Assembly (NCBI GenBank): GCA_017853575.1
Contig: JAFMJI010000001.1
Location: 310,001 to 374,000 of the forward strand
Direction of reading: 5' to 3'
DNA from: Chitinophagaceae bacterium
GTDB lineage: Bacteria > Bacteroidota > Bacteroidia > Chitinophagales > Chitinophagaceae
DNA length: 64,000 nt
Part shown: positions 17,671 through 27,366 of the stretch, piece after piece
Layout of the letters: each line of letters starts with the position of its first letter
How positions within the stretch are numbered: the stretch's first letter is position 1
Translations under genes and position numbers: made by a program
The notes under the pieces: generated by a model
What the model was told of the DNA's origin: nothing
Seen by the model: the letters and a program-made list of their open reading frames with translations, nothing else
The model's database searches: none

Positions 17671-18999
17671 ATGTACATCGATAAAACAACGCTGTCCGAT
17701 TTATCGGTATTCAATCTACAGGATGATTCTTCGCTGTTTTATCTGATCGATTATACAACTACATCAGAAGGAAAATCTGAACTCATTAAAATTTTGCATC
17801 ATCCACTCAACAACTTGGCTGAAATACAGGATGTACAAGAAATATTAAAACAAATCTCAGAAAGATTCGATCGATGGCCTGATGAAATTTCAAATGGCAC
17901 CTTGATGGTAATTGAAAAATTTTTTGATGACAATCCCGATCCCATTCCAGAAGAAATCTCCCATGTACAGGCAAAAGTGTATAAATGGATTCATCCCAGA
18001 GACTATGCATTGATACTGTTTTCAATGAAACAGCTTTTTCTTTTAATCAAGGGCTATCAAAAGATTCATGAGTATTTCAGTCAACCACATTTACCTGCAC
18101 CACTTGCTGAAATAATTTCAGAAACAAAACAAATACTTTCAAATAAACATCTTCAGGAACTTCTAAATAAAAATGGATTTGAGGAATTAAGCCAAAAAGA
18201 GGTCCTGTATTTTGGAAGGTTATTTCATATTGATCTCATTCAGGAAACAAGAAAGCTGATCAAACATTACGGAAAACTAGATGCATGGCATGCAATGGCA
18301 AAAGCAAACAACGCATTAAAGCTTCATGTACCATTTTTTACCAATGCTGCAACGTTAATAGAAGCAAAGTCCCTCAGACACTTACTGCTCGAGCAGCCAG
18401 TAAGCTATGACATCACCATGAACAAGGATAGTAATTTTATTTTTCTCACTGGTGCAAACATGGCAGGGAAAAGTACATTGATCAAAGCAGTTGGACTCGC
18501 AGTTTATATGGCACATCTTGGAATGGGGGTCCCGGCTGAAGCAATGAAACTGTCTCTTTTTGAAGGATTGTTGAGCAACATCAATATAGCTGATAATATT
18601 TCAAAGGGAGAAAGCTACTTCTTCAATGAAGTAAAGCGAATCAAAGAAACGATAGAGAAAATTAATGACGGCAGAAATTGGCTCGTGCTGATTGACGAAC
18701 TTTTCAAAGGAACCAATATCCAGGATGCTATGAAATGCTCTACTGCTGTGATCCGGGGACTCATAAATATAAAACACTGCCTGTTTATTCTTTCCACCCA
18801 CTTGTATGAAATTGGTGAAGACCTCAAAGATTTGCCTACCATTGATTTCAAATATTTTGAAACCATCTTAAAAGAAACTGAGCTGCATTTCAGCTACCAA
18901 TTGAAAGATGGGATCAGCCAGGATAGAATGGGGTATTTCATTCTAAAAAAAGAAGGTGTCATATCCATGTTGGAAAATTTGGGCAATCAGCAGATATAA
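17671..18999 (+). CDS. MutS-related ATPase lacking mismatch-recognition domains
   Basis: 442 residues matching only the core/lever and ATPase parts of MutS proteins. There is no N-terminal Phe-x-Glu mismatch-recognition domain and no C-terminal Smr domain as in MutS2. The ATPase domain begins near residue 250: Walker A GANMAGKST at 261-269, a DNISKGESYFFNEVKRI signature-like segment, Walker B LVLIDELFKGTN near 336-347 and the STHLYEI switch near 370. The N-terminal 240 residues are helical and lever-like. Proteins of this shape are common in Bacteroidota but have no settled function. It follows the dihydroorotase gene by two bases, so it is likely co-transcribed. Confidence 0.85.
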   Translation: MYIDKTTLSDLSVFNLQDDSSLFYLIDYTTTSEGKSELIKILHHPLNNLAEIQDVQEILKQISERFDRWPDEISNGTLMVIEKFFDDNPDPIPEEISHVQAKVYKWIHPRDYALILFSMKQLFLLIKGYQKIHEYFSQPHLPAPLAEIISETKQILSNKHLQELLNKNGFEELSQKEVLYFGRLFHIDLIQETRKLIKHYGKLDAWHAMAKANNALKLHVPFFTNAATLIEAKSLRHLLLEQPVSYDITMNKDSNFIFLTGANMAGKSTLIKAVGLAVYMAHLGMGVPAEAMKLSLFEGLLSNINIADNISKGESYFFNEVKRIKETIEKINDGRNWLVLIDELFKGTNIQDAMKCSTAVIRGLINIKHCLFILSTHLYEIGEDLKDLPTIDFKYFETILKETELHFSYQLKDGISQDRMGYFILKKEGVISMLENLGNQQI

Positions 19000-19070
19000 A
19001 ATAGATTTTTCTCTTCCAGTATTGATCTTTTTCCTTCTTGCTCAAATCACGATGATATTATTTTCACAAG

Positions 19071-20618
19071 ATGTTTGTGAAAATATGTGGGAGTTCTGTT
19101 TATGGTGTTGAAGCATTGCCAATTACCATCGAGGTTAATTGGACGTCTCAGGGAAAAGAGTATTGTATTGTTGGACTGCCTGATGCTGCTGTAAAAGAAA
19201 GTGTTCTCAGGGTTGAAAGTGCGTTAAAATCAAACAAATTTGAAATGCCGAGAACAAGAATTGTCATCAATCTTGCTCCGGCAGATATTAAAAAAAGTGG
19301 AACTGCATTCGACTTGCCTATAGCCATCGGAATCCTTGTTGCTTCAGAACAATTGCAACCCAACAATTTATTTGATGAATATGTGGTTATGGGTGAACTG
19401 AGTCTGGATGGGCAATTGAGGCCGATCAAAGGTGCACTGCCCATTGCTATTCAAACCAAAAAAGATGGCTTCAAAGGATTGATTTTACCGAATACAAATA
19501 GCAAAGAGGCAGCAATGGTGGATGACATCAATATTTATGGGATGAATACGCTCATGGATGTTGTCAATTTTTTTAAAACTGAAGGACAATCATTCAACCC
19601 TACTAAAATTGACATGGATGAAGTCTTTCTCAAGCAACAAATAACATTCGAAAACGATTTTTCAGAGGTAAAGGGACAAGAAAACATCAAGAGAGCACTG
19701 GAAATTGCAGCTGCTGGTGGGCACAATGTAATTTTAATTGGTCCGCCGGGTGCAGGAAAAACCATGTTGGCAAAAAGGCTTCCTTCCATTCTTCCACCGC
19801 TTTCATTAGCAGAAGCACTTGAAAGCACCAAGATTCACAGTGTAGCAGGAAAACTTTCTGAGGAAACTACATTGATCACAAAAAGACCTTTTAGGAGTCC
19901 TCATCATACTATTTCAGATGCTGCGCTGGTTGGAGGTGGTTCAACACCTCAACCAGGTGAGATCTCGCTCGCACACAATGGCGTATTGTTTCTAGACGAG
20001 CTTCCAGAGTTTAAAAGAACTGTTCTAGAAGTAATGAGACAACCAATTGAAGAAAGAAAAGTGAGCATATCACGCACAAAAATGGCTATTGATTTTCCAG
20101 CATCATTCATGTTGATAGCATCCATGAATCCATGTCCATGTGGATTTTACAATCACCCCGAAAAAAAATGTACTTGCCCGCCTGGTGCAGTAACAAAATA
20201 CCTCAACAAAATATCCGGACCCTTGTTAGACAGAATTGACCTGCATGTAGAAGTTACTCCAGTTGAATTTTCACATTTGACTTCAACTGCAACAAATGAA
20301 AGCTCCTCTGAAATAAGAAGCAGGGTTGTGCTCGCAAGAAATATGCAGGAAGATCGATTCAAAAACAAGAAAGGAGTCTATTCAAATGCACAAATGGAAA
20401 GTGCAGATCTAAAAAAGATTTGTTCGCTTAACAAGGAAAGTCAATGGCTGATCAAAAAAGCGATGGAACAGCTGAATCTCTCCGCCAGGGCTTATGACAG
20501 AATATTAAAAGTATCAAGAACCATAGCAGATTTGGATCAAAGCCATGACATCAAGACTGAACATGTTGCGGAGGCAATACACTACCGCAACCTGGATCGT
20601 GAGGGATGGGGAGGTTAA
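19071..20618 (+). CDS. YifB/ComM family Mg-chelatase-like AAA ATPase
   Basis: 515 residues with the ComM/YifB layout. There is an N-terminal Lon-protease-like domain (SVYGVEALPITIEVNW, then GLPDAAVKESVLRVESALK). The AAA module has Walker A GPPGAGKTMLAKRLP near residue 224 and Walker B NGVLFLDELPEFKR near 305, then the CPCGFYNHPEKKCTCPP cysteine segment and a C-terminal helical Mg-chelatase domain (LSARAYDRILKVSRTIADL). ComM has been shown to be a hexameric helicase that promotes branch migration during natural transformation; whether this copy does so is inference. RadA and ComF, also linked to DNA uptake in other bacteria, are encoded 40 kb away. Its stop overlaps the lspA stop by four bases. 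Confidence 0.9.
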   Translation: MFVKICGSSVYGVEALPITIEVNWTSQGKEYCIVGLPDAAVKESVLRVESALKSNKFEMPRTRIVINLAPADIKKSGTAFDLPIAIGILVASEQLQPNNLFDEYVVMGELSLDGQLRPIKGALPIAIQTKKDGFKGLILPNTNSKEAAMVDDINIYGMNTLMDVVNFFKTEGQSFNPTKIDMDEVFLKQQITFENDFSEVKGQENIKRALEIAAAGGHNVILIGPPGAGKTMLAKRLPSILPPLSLAEALESTKIHSVAGKLSEETTLITKRPFRSPHHTISDAALVGGGSTPQPGEISLAHNGVLFLDELPEFKRTVLEVMRQPIEERKVSISRTKMAIDFPASFMLIASMNPCPCGFYNHPEKKCTCPPGAVTKYLNKISGPLLDRIDLHVEVTPVEFSHLTSTATNESSSEIRSRVVLARNMQEDRFKNKKGVYSNAQMESADLKKICSLNKESQWLIKKAMEQLNLSARAYDRILKVSRTIADLDQSHDIKTEHVAEAIHYRNLDREGWGG

Positions 20619-21286
20619 TTGATATGGTGTTGATCTGAGGGTATATCTGATGCAGAAACGTTGCTGCCAAAAAACTTTTTCTGAAATATCAGAATACAGA
20701 TCAGCCCCATGGATATGGAAGCATCTGCAAGATTGAAAACAGGTCTAAAAAATTCAAAAGGCTCACCTCCCCAAATGGGAATCCATGAAGGAAGTGTTAC
20801 ATCGTGAATGACAGGAAAATAAAACATATCCACTACCCTACCATGCATAATACTTTCATATCCTCCCATAAAACCATCTTGCCAAAAACCCTTTGCTAAA
20901 TTTTGAGCGTACGCATCACTGAATTCAAAAGAAAGTCCATAAAAAAGACTGTCAATTAAATTGCCTATGGCACCTGCATATATATGTGTTACACAAATAA
21001 CATAGCCAATATGGTAATTTTTTTTGATGATACTCATGATATAATATGTACCAAAAAAAACAGCAACCAGTCGAAAACTCGTCAACGCAATTTTACCCCA
21101 TGAGCCTGCCAATTTCCAACCATACGCCATCCCTTCATTTTCAATAAAATGAAATCGGAACCACGGAAGAAAAGTAAAAGGTATTTTTTCTTCCCCCATG
21201 TAAAAATGGGTTTTCACGTAAATCTTGATCAGCTGATCAATCATCAGAATCAACAAAGTAAGTACTATGGCGTGTCGAAACTTCAC
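20615..21286 (-). CDS. lspA: Lipoprotein signal peptidase (signal peptidase II)
   Basis: Inner-membrane aspartyl protease that cleaves prolipoprotein signal peptides at the lipobox Cys. 223 residues, longer than the about 165 of E. coli, because of a loop between the catalytic segments (residues 115-180) as seen in Bacteroidota. Four hydrophobic spans are visible (7-21, 65-87, 93-112, 184-203). The catalytic aspartates lie in GNLIDS (Asp112) and FNLADAS (Asp188). The frame has no ATG; the GTG at 21284-21286 is the first usable start after an in-frame stop. It is last in the gldF-gldG-terC-murF/alr-lspA run. Clients in this window include GldJ, GldD, SusD and two other lipoproteins. Confidence 0.93.
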   Translation of the reverse strand: MKFRHAIVLTLLILMIDQLIKIYVKTHFYMGEEKIPFTFLPWFRFHFIENEGMAYGWKLAGSWGKIALTSFRLVAVFFGTYYIMSIIKKNYHIGYVICVTHIYAGAIGNLIDSLFYGLSFEFSDAYAQNLAKGFWQDGFMGGYESIMHGRVVDMFYFPVIHDVTLPSWIPIWGGEPFEFFRPVFNLADASISMGLICILIFQKKFFGSNVSASDIPSDQHHIN

Positions 21287-21333
21287 AATTTATTTTTTGC
21301 AAATATACGAGCAGTAAATGAGGCTACCATTAC

Positions 21334-23811
21334 TTATTCACTCAGATAAATCCTTGGAACCCGACTGGAAATGCCCGTCATGATTTCATATGGAATGGTC
21401 ATGGCGCGTTGAGCAAACTCTTTTACAGAAAAATCTTTACCAAAAATCAAGACCTCTTCATCTACTTGTATCTGGTGATGCTCACCCAAGTCAATCATTG
21501 TCATATCCATACAAACATTTCCGATGGTAGAATACCTGTTACCCCGGATTAAGACTTCTCCCCTACCATTTCCCAAAGATCTCGGGAATCCATCTGCATA
21601 TCCTATGCGAATCGTAGCCACATGAGTATCTTTCTTCAAAATAGCAGCTCTACCATAACCAACCGACTCTCCTTTCTTTACTTTTCGAATTTGCGCAATG
21701 GTAGTTTTTAATTCCACAGCTTCAGTAAGTGAAATAGGTTCTTTTGCAGACGAAACACCATAGAGTCCAATTCCCAATCGTACCATTTCATATGCAGCGT
21801 TTGGATGACGTTCAATGGCAGCAGTGTTGGAAGCGTGTCGGATGATTGGATAAGCAAAGGCAGACTGTACCTCTTGAGATATATGCTCAAACAATTGAAG
21901 TTGCTGCAGGGTATACCCATCTTGTGCTGGATCTTCTGAAGCAACCAGGTGGGTGAATACAGATTTTATCAAATAGCGATTACCTGAAAAAAGATATAAA
22001 AATTGTTTCACTTGCTCAGCATCTAACCCTAATCGATGCATTCCGGTATCGATCTTCAAATGAATAGGGAAATTATTTATCCCCTCTTTTTCCAAAAATG
22101 CATTGAATTTAATTGATTGTTCAATTGAAAATATTTCAGGCTCTAAGTCGTATTCGACCAATGCCGAAAAACCATCCACCTCTGCATTCATGATCATGAT
22201 AGGCAAATGAATGCCGGCCTTTCTCAATTCAACTCCTTCATCAACATATGCAACAGCTATATAATCAATGCGGTTTCGTTGTAATAAATCTGCGATTTCA
22301 AAACTGCCAGCACCATATGAAAACGCTTTTACCATTGCCATCATTTTAACTGATGGATTAAGTTTTGCTCGGTAGTTTTTCAGGTTCTGGGCAATGGCAC
22401 TCAAGTTTACCTCAAGTCTTGTTTTATGGATTTTGGTTTCTAACAACTGGCTCACCCTTTCAAAATGAAAATTTCTTGCACCCTTAATCAGTACAACCTG
22501 TTCTTTGAAGCAGCTTGGATGAAGTTCTGCAATCAATTCATCTGTTGTTTTAAAATTGAGCGTATGTATTCCAGCATGAATAAAGTAAGAGGCAAATTGC
22601 GTAAACTGATCTCCTACTGCATACAGTGTTGAAATTTTTTTTGATTGAAGAAATAAAGCCAGATCTTTATAAGTCTGCTCAAGATGCTGAGAAAGTCCTG
22701 ATATATCTGATAAGATAACTGTCTTTTCTACTCCAGATTTTTGTGTAGCTAAAAATTCTATAGCACTTTTAACACCGGTCAAATCTGCATTGTAGCTATC
22801 ATTGATAAGAATACTCTGATGCTGACCTTCCTTCATTTCAAGCCGCATGGACAATGAAGGCAAATCCATCATTCTTGGCAGCACCTTCTCTTGCATCCCC
22901 AAGGCAAAAGATGCAGCAAAACAATGCATGATATTTTCCTGTGCAATCCTGTCGGTGAATGGGATAGAAAATGTATATGATTGTTGATGAATCAAGACAG
23001 TGAATAAAGAACAAGCATCATTCTCTTCAATTTTTTTTACAACAATATCTGCAGTAGCCGACCTGCCCCATGATATCAGACGTTTGTTAATTGTAAAATC
23101 AGCATGTGAAATGATAAATTGATCAATTTCAACATGGTCTTTGCAGTAAATCATTGTCTCTACCCCGCTGAAGAGTTTCATCTTTTCTCTGAGCTTTTGC
23201 TCAGGTCCTGAAAAACCCTCTGCATGTGCCGCTCCGATATTAGTGATCAGTCCAATCGTAGGTTGAATCACCACCTGAAGCCTGTCCATTTCACTCGCCT
23301 GAGAAATACCGGCTTCAAAAATGCCAAGTTCATGTGAATCATCCATCTGCCATAAGCTTAAGGGAACGCCCAGTTGAGAATTATAGCTACGTGGACTTCT
23401 AACTATTTCCATGAATGGCTGAAGCAGGTGATACAGCCATTCTTTGACAATTGTTTTACCATTGCTACCGGTGATGGCTAATACAGGATAGCTAAACTGA
23501 CTTCTGTGGTACATTGAAATTTTTTGCAATACATCCACTACATCCTGAGTAAGAAAAAAAGATGCATGAGGGTACGCAGCAGCAGCAGAAATTTCAGAAA
23601 CAACAAAGGATCTTACACCGCGTTGATACAATTCCTCGATATAATGATGACCATCATTTGAGACAGTTTTGATGGCAAAAAAAAGCGTATGCTCAGGGGA
23701 AATTAGCTTACGACTATCAATCAGCAAATGAGTTATATCACGGTCAGAATAAGCCCCAACTCTTTTTACATCAGAAATAGACAAGATATCGTTCTCTGAA
23801 AATGTTTTCAT
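21334..23811 (-). CDS. MurF domain-alanine racemase fusion
   Basis: An 825-residue two-domain protein. Residues 1 to about 445 are a Mur ligase (LLIDSRKLI near 30, P-loop GSNGKTIVKEW near 115, NDSYNADLTGVKSAIEF near 330). Residues about 455-825 are a PLP alanine racemase (KTRLEVNLSAIAQNL, PLP-lysine segment MVKAFSYGAG, DTGMHRLGLD, GYGRAAI, GNVCMDMTMIDLG). The fusion couples L-to-D-Ala conversion with the MurF fold and is typical of Bacteroidota. The Mur half departs from the canonical GKTTTK and NAYNAN motifs, and a separate murF exists at 7.9 kb, so the fused MurF half may be weak or regulatory. The ATG at 23809-23811 overlaps the terC stop (ATGA). Confidence 0.9.
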   Translation of the reverse strand: MKTFSENDILSISDVKRVGAYSDRDITHLLIDSRKLISPEHTLFFAIKTVSNDGHHYIEELYQRGVRSFVVSEISAAAAYPHASFFLTQDVVDVLQKISMYHRSQFSYPVLAITGSNGKTIVKEWLYHLLQPFMEIVRSPRSYNSQLGVPLSLWQMDDSHELGIFEAGISQASEMDRLQVVIQPTIGLITNIGAAHAEGFSGPEQKLREKMKLFSGVETMIYCKDHVEIDQFIISHADFTINKRLISWGRSATADIVVKKIEENDACSLFTVLIHQQSYTFSIPFTDRIAQENIMHCFAASFALGMQEKVLPRMMDLPSLSMRLEMKEGQHQSILINDSYNADLTGVKSAIEFLATQKSGVEKTVILSDISGLSQHLEQTYKDLALFLQSKKISTLYAVGDQFTQFASYFIHAGIHTLNFKTTDELIAELHPSCFKEQVVLIKGARNFHFERVSQLLETKIHKTRLEVNLSAIAQNLKNYRAKLNPSVKMMAMVKAFSYGAGSFEIADLLQRNRIDYIAVAYVDEGVELRKAGIHLPIMIMNAEVDGFSALVEYDLEPEIFSIEQSIKFNAFLEKEGINNFPIHLKIDTGMHRLGLDAEQVKQFLYLFSGNRYLIKSVFTHLVASEDPAQDGYTLQQLQLFEHISQEVQSAFAYPIIRHASNTAAIERHPNAAYEMVRLGIGLYGVSSAKEPISLTEAVELKTTIAQIRKVKKGESVGYGRAAILKKDTHVATIRIGYADGFPRSLGNGRGEVLIRGNRYSTIGNVCMDMTMIDLGEHHQIQVDEEVLIFGKDFSVKEFAQRAMTIPYEIMTGISSRVPRIYLSE

Positions 23812-24782
23812 GAAGCATTCAAATCTGCCTGTGCTTTTTTCCGATTGTGGTATTGTGAATAAAGTAGAGAAGCCGCTAAACAAAATACGATTACTGCAAG
23901 TGATATCAATATGTCAATATGTATATCAAAGTATTCTACCAACATTTTTATTCCAATAAATATCAGCACCACGGCAATACCCTGTTGCAAATAATCAAAT
24001 TTACCAGCTGCCCCTTTCAGGAGAAAAAACAACGAGCGCAGTCCTAATACAGCGAAAATGTTAGAAGAATAAATGACGAGTATATCATCACTGGAAAAAT
24101 CAATTGCAGGATTCTGACGTACAAGTGAAACCACTGTTGGGATTGAATCCAATGCAAAAGCAATATCTACAGAAGCGAGAATAATCACAACAACAGACAG
24201 TGTTGTGAAATATATTTTACCATGTAGGTTCACAAAGTATCTTCCTTTTGGCTCAATAAGACTGACACGGAAAAACTTGTTGATGAGTTTATAAATTTTT
24301 GTTTCACCCGGATCGAACTCAGCATCATCTTTCTTAAGAAATAATTTATACCCAGTGTAAATGAGAAAAAATCCAAAAATGTACAAGATCCAATGAAACC
24401 TGTCAATAATTTCAATGCCAATTGCAATGAAAATGATTCTAAAAACAATCGCTAGTAAAATACCAATCAACAATGCTCGTCCAGCATCCCCTTCCTCCAC
24501 TTTGAAAAAAGTAAATATCAAGATGAACACAAAGATATTGTCTATGCTGAGTGACCATTCCATCAAATATGCTGTGAAATATTTTGTAGCTGTAAGAGGT
24601 GTCTTTTCAAACCAAAGAAAAACGGCAAATGCAACAGAAAGTCCAACCCAGAACAATGTTTGAAACAACGCTTTCTTAATGCTGATGCTGGCATTTTTTT
24701 TACTCATCAATCCCAAATCAAGCATCAAAGCCACCACAAGTACTATACCAAAAGTTAAATAGGTAATTTGATCAACAGACAT
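23808..24782 (-). CDS. TerC/Alx family integral membrane protein
   Basis: 324 residues with about eight or nine hydrophobic spans. TerC signatures include SLSIDNIFVFILIFTFFKV near residue 80, the IRH-like IDRFHWILYIFGFFLIYTGYKLF near 125, SVDIAFALDSIPTVV near 205 with its acidic membrane residues, and LRSLFFLLKGAAGKFDYLQQGIAVVL near 255. Members are linked to metal-ion (manganese, tellurite) handling and, in recent work on related proteins, to loading secreted proteins with metal. No other ter genes are nearby. It is sandwiched between gldG and the murF/alr fusion and overlaps the latter by four bases. Confidence 0.92.
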   Translation of the reverse strand: MSVDQITYLTFGIVLVVALMLDLGLMSKKNASISIKKALFQTLFWVGLSVAFAVFLWFEKTPLTATKYFTAYLMEWSLSIDNIFVFILIFTFFKVEEGDAGRALLIGILLAIVFRIIFIAIGIEIIDRFHWILYIFGFFLIYTGYKLFLKKDDAEFDPGETKIYKLINKFFRVSLIEPKGRYFVNLHGKIYFTTLSVVVIILASVDIAFALDSIPTVVSLVRQNPAIDFSSDDILVIYSSNIFAVLGLRSLFFLLKGAAGKFDYLQQGIAVVLIFIGIKMLVEYFDIHIDILISLAVIVFCLAASLLYSQYHNRKKAQADLNAS

Positions 24783-24827
24783 ATTGTGTGTTATTGAACC
24801 ACAAAGATAATCAAACTATCAGGCTTG

Positions 24828-26540
24828 CTAAATAGATATTCTGGAATACTTACGCATCCTGGTTTGCCTGAAAATCAGCATACAGATAAGTAGTATTAAA
24901 ACAGGTGTGAGTAGATTGAATATTTTCCAGAAAACAGTTTGTTCCTTGAGCAATTCTTTGTTCAACAAGCGCAATTGAAAATTTTTCGACCTGGAAGAAA
25001 GTAGGTCTTTTCCATCGGATAGATAAAAAAGAATGTTTTTAAAAAATTCTTTGTTCCCATATTGAATGCGTGTGTACTTGTTTGATCCCATGGTGAGAGG
25101 ACCATCTTCTTCACTTACAGGATTCAAAAAGATATCTCCATCAGATATAACAATCATTTGATTTGATGTGGAATTAGACAAATATTTACCTCCTGTAGTT
25201 CTTTCAAAACTTAACTGCTCTTCAAAAGAGATCCGGTTTTTATACAAAGATGGAAAGGGCCCTTCCAATAAAACTGCAACCGGGATATGCTGCACCTGAA
25301 AACTTTGTAAATCGCTCTCGGTTTTCACAGGCTTCCATTCCACCAATGCAGGCGTGGGAATTTTTTTCCCATAAATTGAGCTGGATAGCAATATATTTTT
25401 TGAAATCCCTGTGGTAGATATGGTATCGATGGATTGAGGAAAAGATGTGAGCACCTTATCGAGATTTCTAGAAATGGGATGGGAAACAAAATCACTTACC
25501 AAAGGCGCATAAGGCCATGGAAGCAATTGAATTTGGGGCTTATTCCCTATATTTCCCACAATAGAGGGCACTTGGTCAGACTCCAGGTCCTGCACCAAAT
25601 CTCTGTTTATTCTTACACCATACTTAAACAATTGATCATCCAAGTTCAACCCCATGTCATATGCAAGAAAAGATCCATTGCTTTTCTGCAAACTATCCAT
25701 GCTTGCATATAAATTATCCAAAGCCCAAATTACCTTTCCACCATGCATAATATATTGATCAATCATCAACTTCTGCTTTTCTGTAAAAGGACGCATGGGT
25801 TTATTGATGAGCAATATGTCAAATTGATGAGGGATAAATGGAAAACTATCCATTTGTATCAAACCAAATCCATATTCTTTTTTCAACACATTTTCAATCA
25901 AGTCATATACCTGCAGATCGAGCACTTCCCCATTTCCTGCCAGATATCCTACTACGGGAATTTTAGACCTTTCTAAAATTTTTATTGCCCTAGTAATTTT
26001 ATATTCCAGTTGCGAGGTTGCGTTATTAAGTGCATCCAATCCATCCAAACTGCTTTGACCTTCCAGAAAATCAATACCTATCTGTCCGTTTTCTCCTGTC
26101 AATACTGCACCAGGAAATACCAAGGTCTCTTCCGTTTGTGAACGATCAGTTGCTTGTGATTTAACGTTTGTTGGATGTACCCCCAGCTGCTGTAAGGAAT
26201 CAAACAAATAAGCTTTGGCGCTGTCTGAAAGCCCTTCTCCTGGCTTTTCAAACCGGATGGAAAAATTTCCATTGCTTATTCTGTTGTAGTTGTTGGAAAT
26301 GTTTTCAGCTGCATTTGCAAGTTTCTTGAAACCAGCTGGAACTTCCCCTTTTATATAAACAGTTAATTCCAGTGGATGCTGCAGCTCCTTTACATATTTC
26401 AATGAAGCATCTGTTATGGTATAACGTTTATCGGCTGTTAAGTCAATTCCGGCATAAAAAAATGAACCAATAAGATTTACGAGAAGAATGATTACAACTC
26501 CTCCAATCCAATTGATAAAATATTTTTGGTTTTTACTCAA
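24828..26540 (-). CDS. gldG: Gliding motility ABC transporter component GldG
   Basis: GldG pairs with GldF and the ATPase GldA in an ABC transporter linked to gliding in Flavobacterium; GldA is not in this window. 570 residues with one N-terminal span (INWIGGVVIILLVNLIGSFFYAG) and one C-terminal span near residues 545-562 (LTPVLILLICMLIF). The large extracytoplasmic part contains the GldG/ABC-type periplasmic domain, with ITDASLKYVKELQHPLELTVYIKGEVP near residue 42 and VWALDNL near 285. The frame starts at TTG (26538-26540), whose bases overlap the gldF stop as TTGA; no in-frame ATG precedes the first span. That overlap makes coupling with gldF likely. Confidence 0.9.
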   Translation of the reverse strand: MSKNQKYFINWIGGVVIILLVNLIGSFFYAGIDLTADKRYTITDASLKYVKELQHPLELTVYIKGEVPAGFKKLANAAENISNNYNRISNGNFSIRFEKPGEGLSDSAKAYLFDSLQQLGVHPTNVKSQATDRSQTEETLVFPGAVLTGENGQIGIDFLEGQSSLDGLDALNNATSQLEYKITRAIKILERSKIPVVGYLAGNGEVLDLQVYDLIENVLKKEYGFGLIQMDSFPFIPHQFDILLINKPMRPFTEKQKLMIDQYIMHGGKVIWALDNLYASMDSLQKSNGSFLAYDMGLNLDDQLFKYGVRINRDLVQDLESDQVPSIVGNIGNKPQIQLLPWPYAPLVSDFVSHPISRNLDKVLTSFPQSIDTISTTGISKNILLSSSIYGKKIPTPALVEWKPVKTESDLQSFQVQHIPVAVLLEGPFPSLYKNRISFEEQLSFERTTGGKYLSNSTSNQMIVISDGDIFLNPVSEEDGPLTMGSNKYTRIQYGNKEFFKNILFYLSDGKDLLSSRSKNFQLRLLNKELLKEQTVFWKIFNLLTPVLILLICMLIFRQTRMRKYSRISI

Positions 26541-27259
26541 TTGGATTTTTTTAGCTGTGAATTGGTTTGATATAAAAAAAGTGAAACGACCGAAATAAAA
26601 TAAATCAAATCATTCAATCCCAGATATCCTCTGCTCACATTCTCATAATGATATTTTACACCCATCAGTGAAATATAATACCCGATGTTTTGTCCAGATA
26701 TATAGAAAGCTGGAAAAAAAGCAAAAACATAATAGATCAAAAAACATGCAAAAGCTGTAATCATAAAGGAGGCGAGCGAATTGGAAAAACAGCTGCTAAC
26801 ATATATTCCAATAGACGCATAAACTGCGCAAAGCATCATCAGTCCTATGTATGAACCCAATATAGCACCTGTATCCAATCCATTGAGAGAAAGATAATGC
26901 AGTGTAAAAACATAGACCAATGATCCTGCTAAAGCAATTACTATTATTAATAATACAGAAAAGAATTTACCGAGCACCAACGATGATACTTTCAGAGGAA
27001 GTGATTTCAGCATTTCATAAGTGCCCATTTTATATTCGTCACTAAAGATTCTCATCGTTATAGCCGGAACCAAAATCAGCAGAAGCAAAGGAGATAACTC
27101 AAAAAAAGAATCCAGGCTCGCATATCCCGCATCCAGCAGATTGGTTTCAGGAATATAAAAAAGTAAAATAGCTGTAATTAATAAATAAACGACGATAGAG
27201 ATATACCCCATCCATCCTGAAAAAAACTGATTCCATTCCTTTCTGATGATCGTCCACAT
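26537..27259 (-). CDS. gldF: Gliding motility ABC transporter permease GldF
   Basis: Membrane permease of the GldAFG transporter. From the ATG at 27257-27259 it is 240 residues (MWTIIRKEWNQFFSG), with six hydrophobic spans and the ABC-2 pattern: N-terminal amphipathic WNQFFSGWMGYIS, the loop PAITMRIFSDEYKMGTYEML near residue 65, then repeated spans. A TTG four codons earlier is possible but less likely. It is first in a five-gene minus-strand run ending with lspA and is divergent from a T9SS cargo gene. Confidence 0.9.
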   Translation of the reverse strand: MWTIIRKEWNQFFSGWMGYISIVVYLLITAILLFYIPETNLLDAGYASLDSFFELSPLLLLILVPAITMRIFSDEYKMGTYEMLKSLPLKVSSLVLGKFFSVLLIIVIALAGSLVYVFTLHYLSLNGLDTGAILGSYIGLMMLCAVYASIGIYVSSCFSNSLASFMITAFACFLIYYVFAFFPAFYISGQNIGYYISLMGVKYHYENVSRGYLGLNDLIYFISVVSLFLYQTNSQLKKSN

Positions 27260-27366
27260 AATTGTTTGCAAGATTACATGAAGTAGTGAAAATTACCTCC
27301 AAACAAAGTGATAAAAACGAATATTTTTTTCAGCGATCGGCTAATTTGGTGTTTTAAGCAGTGAAT

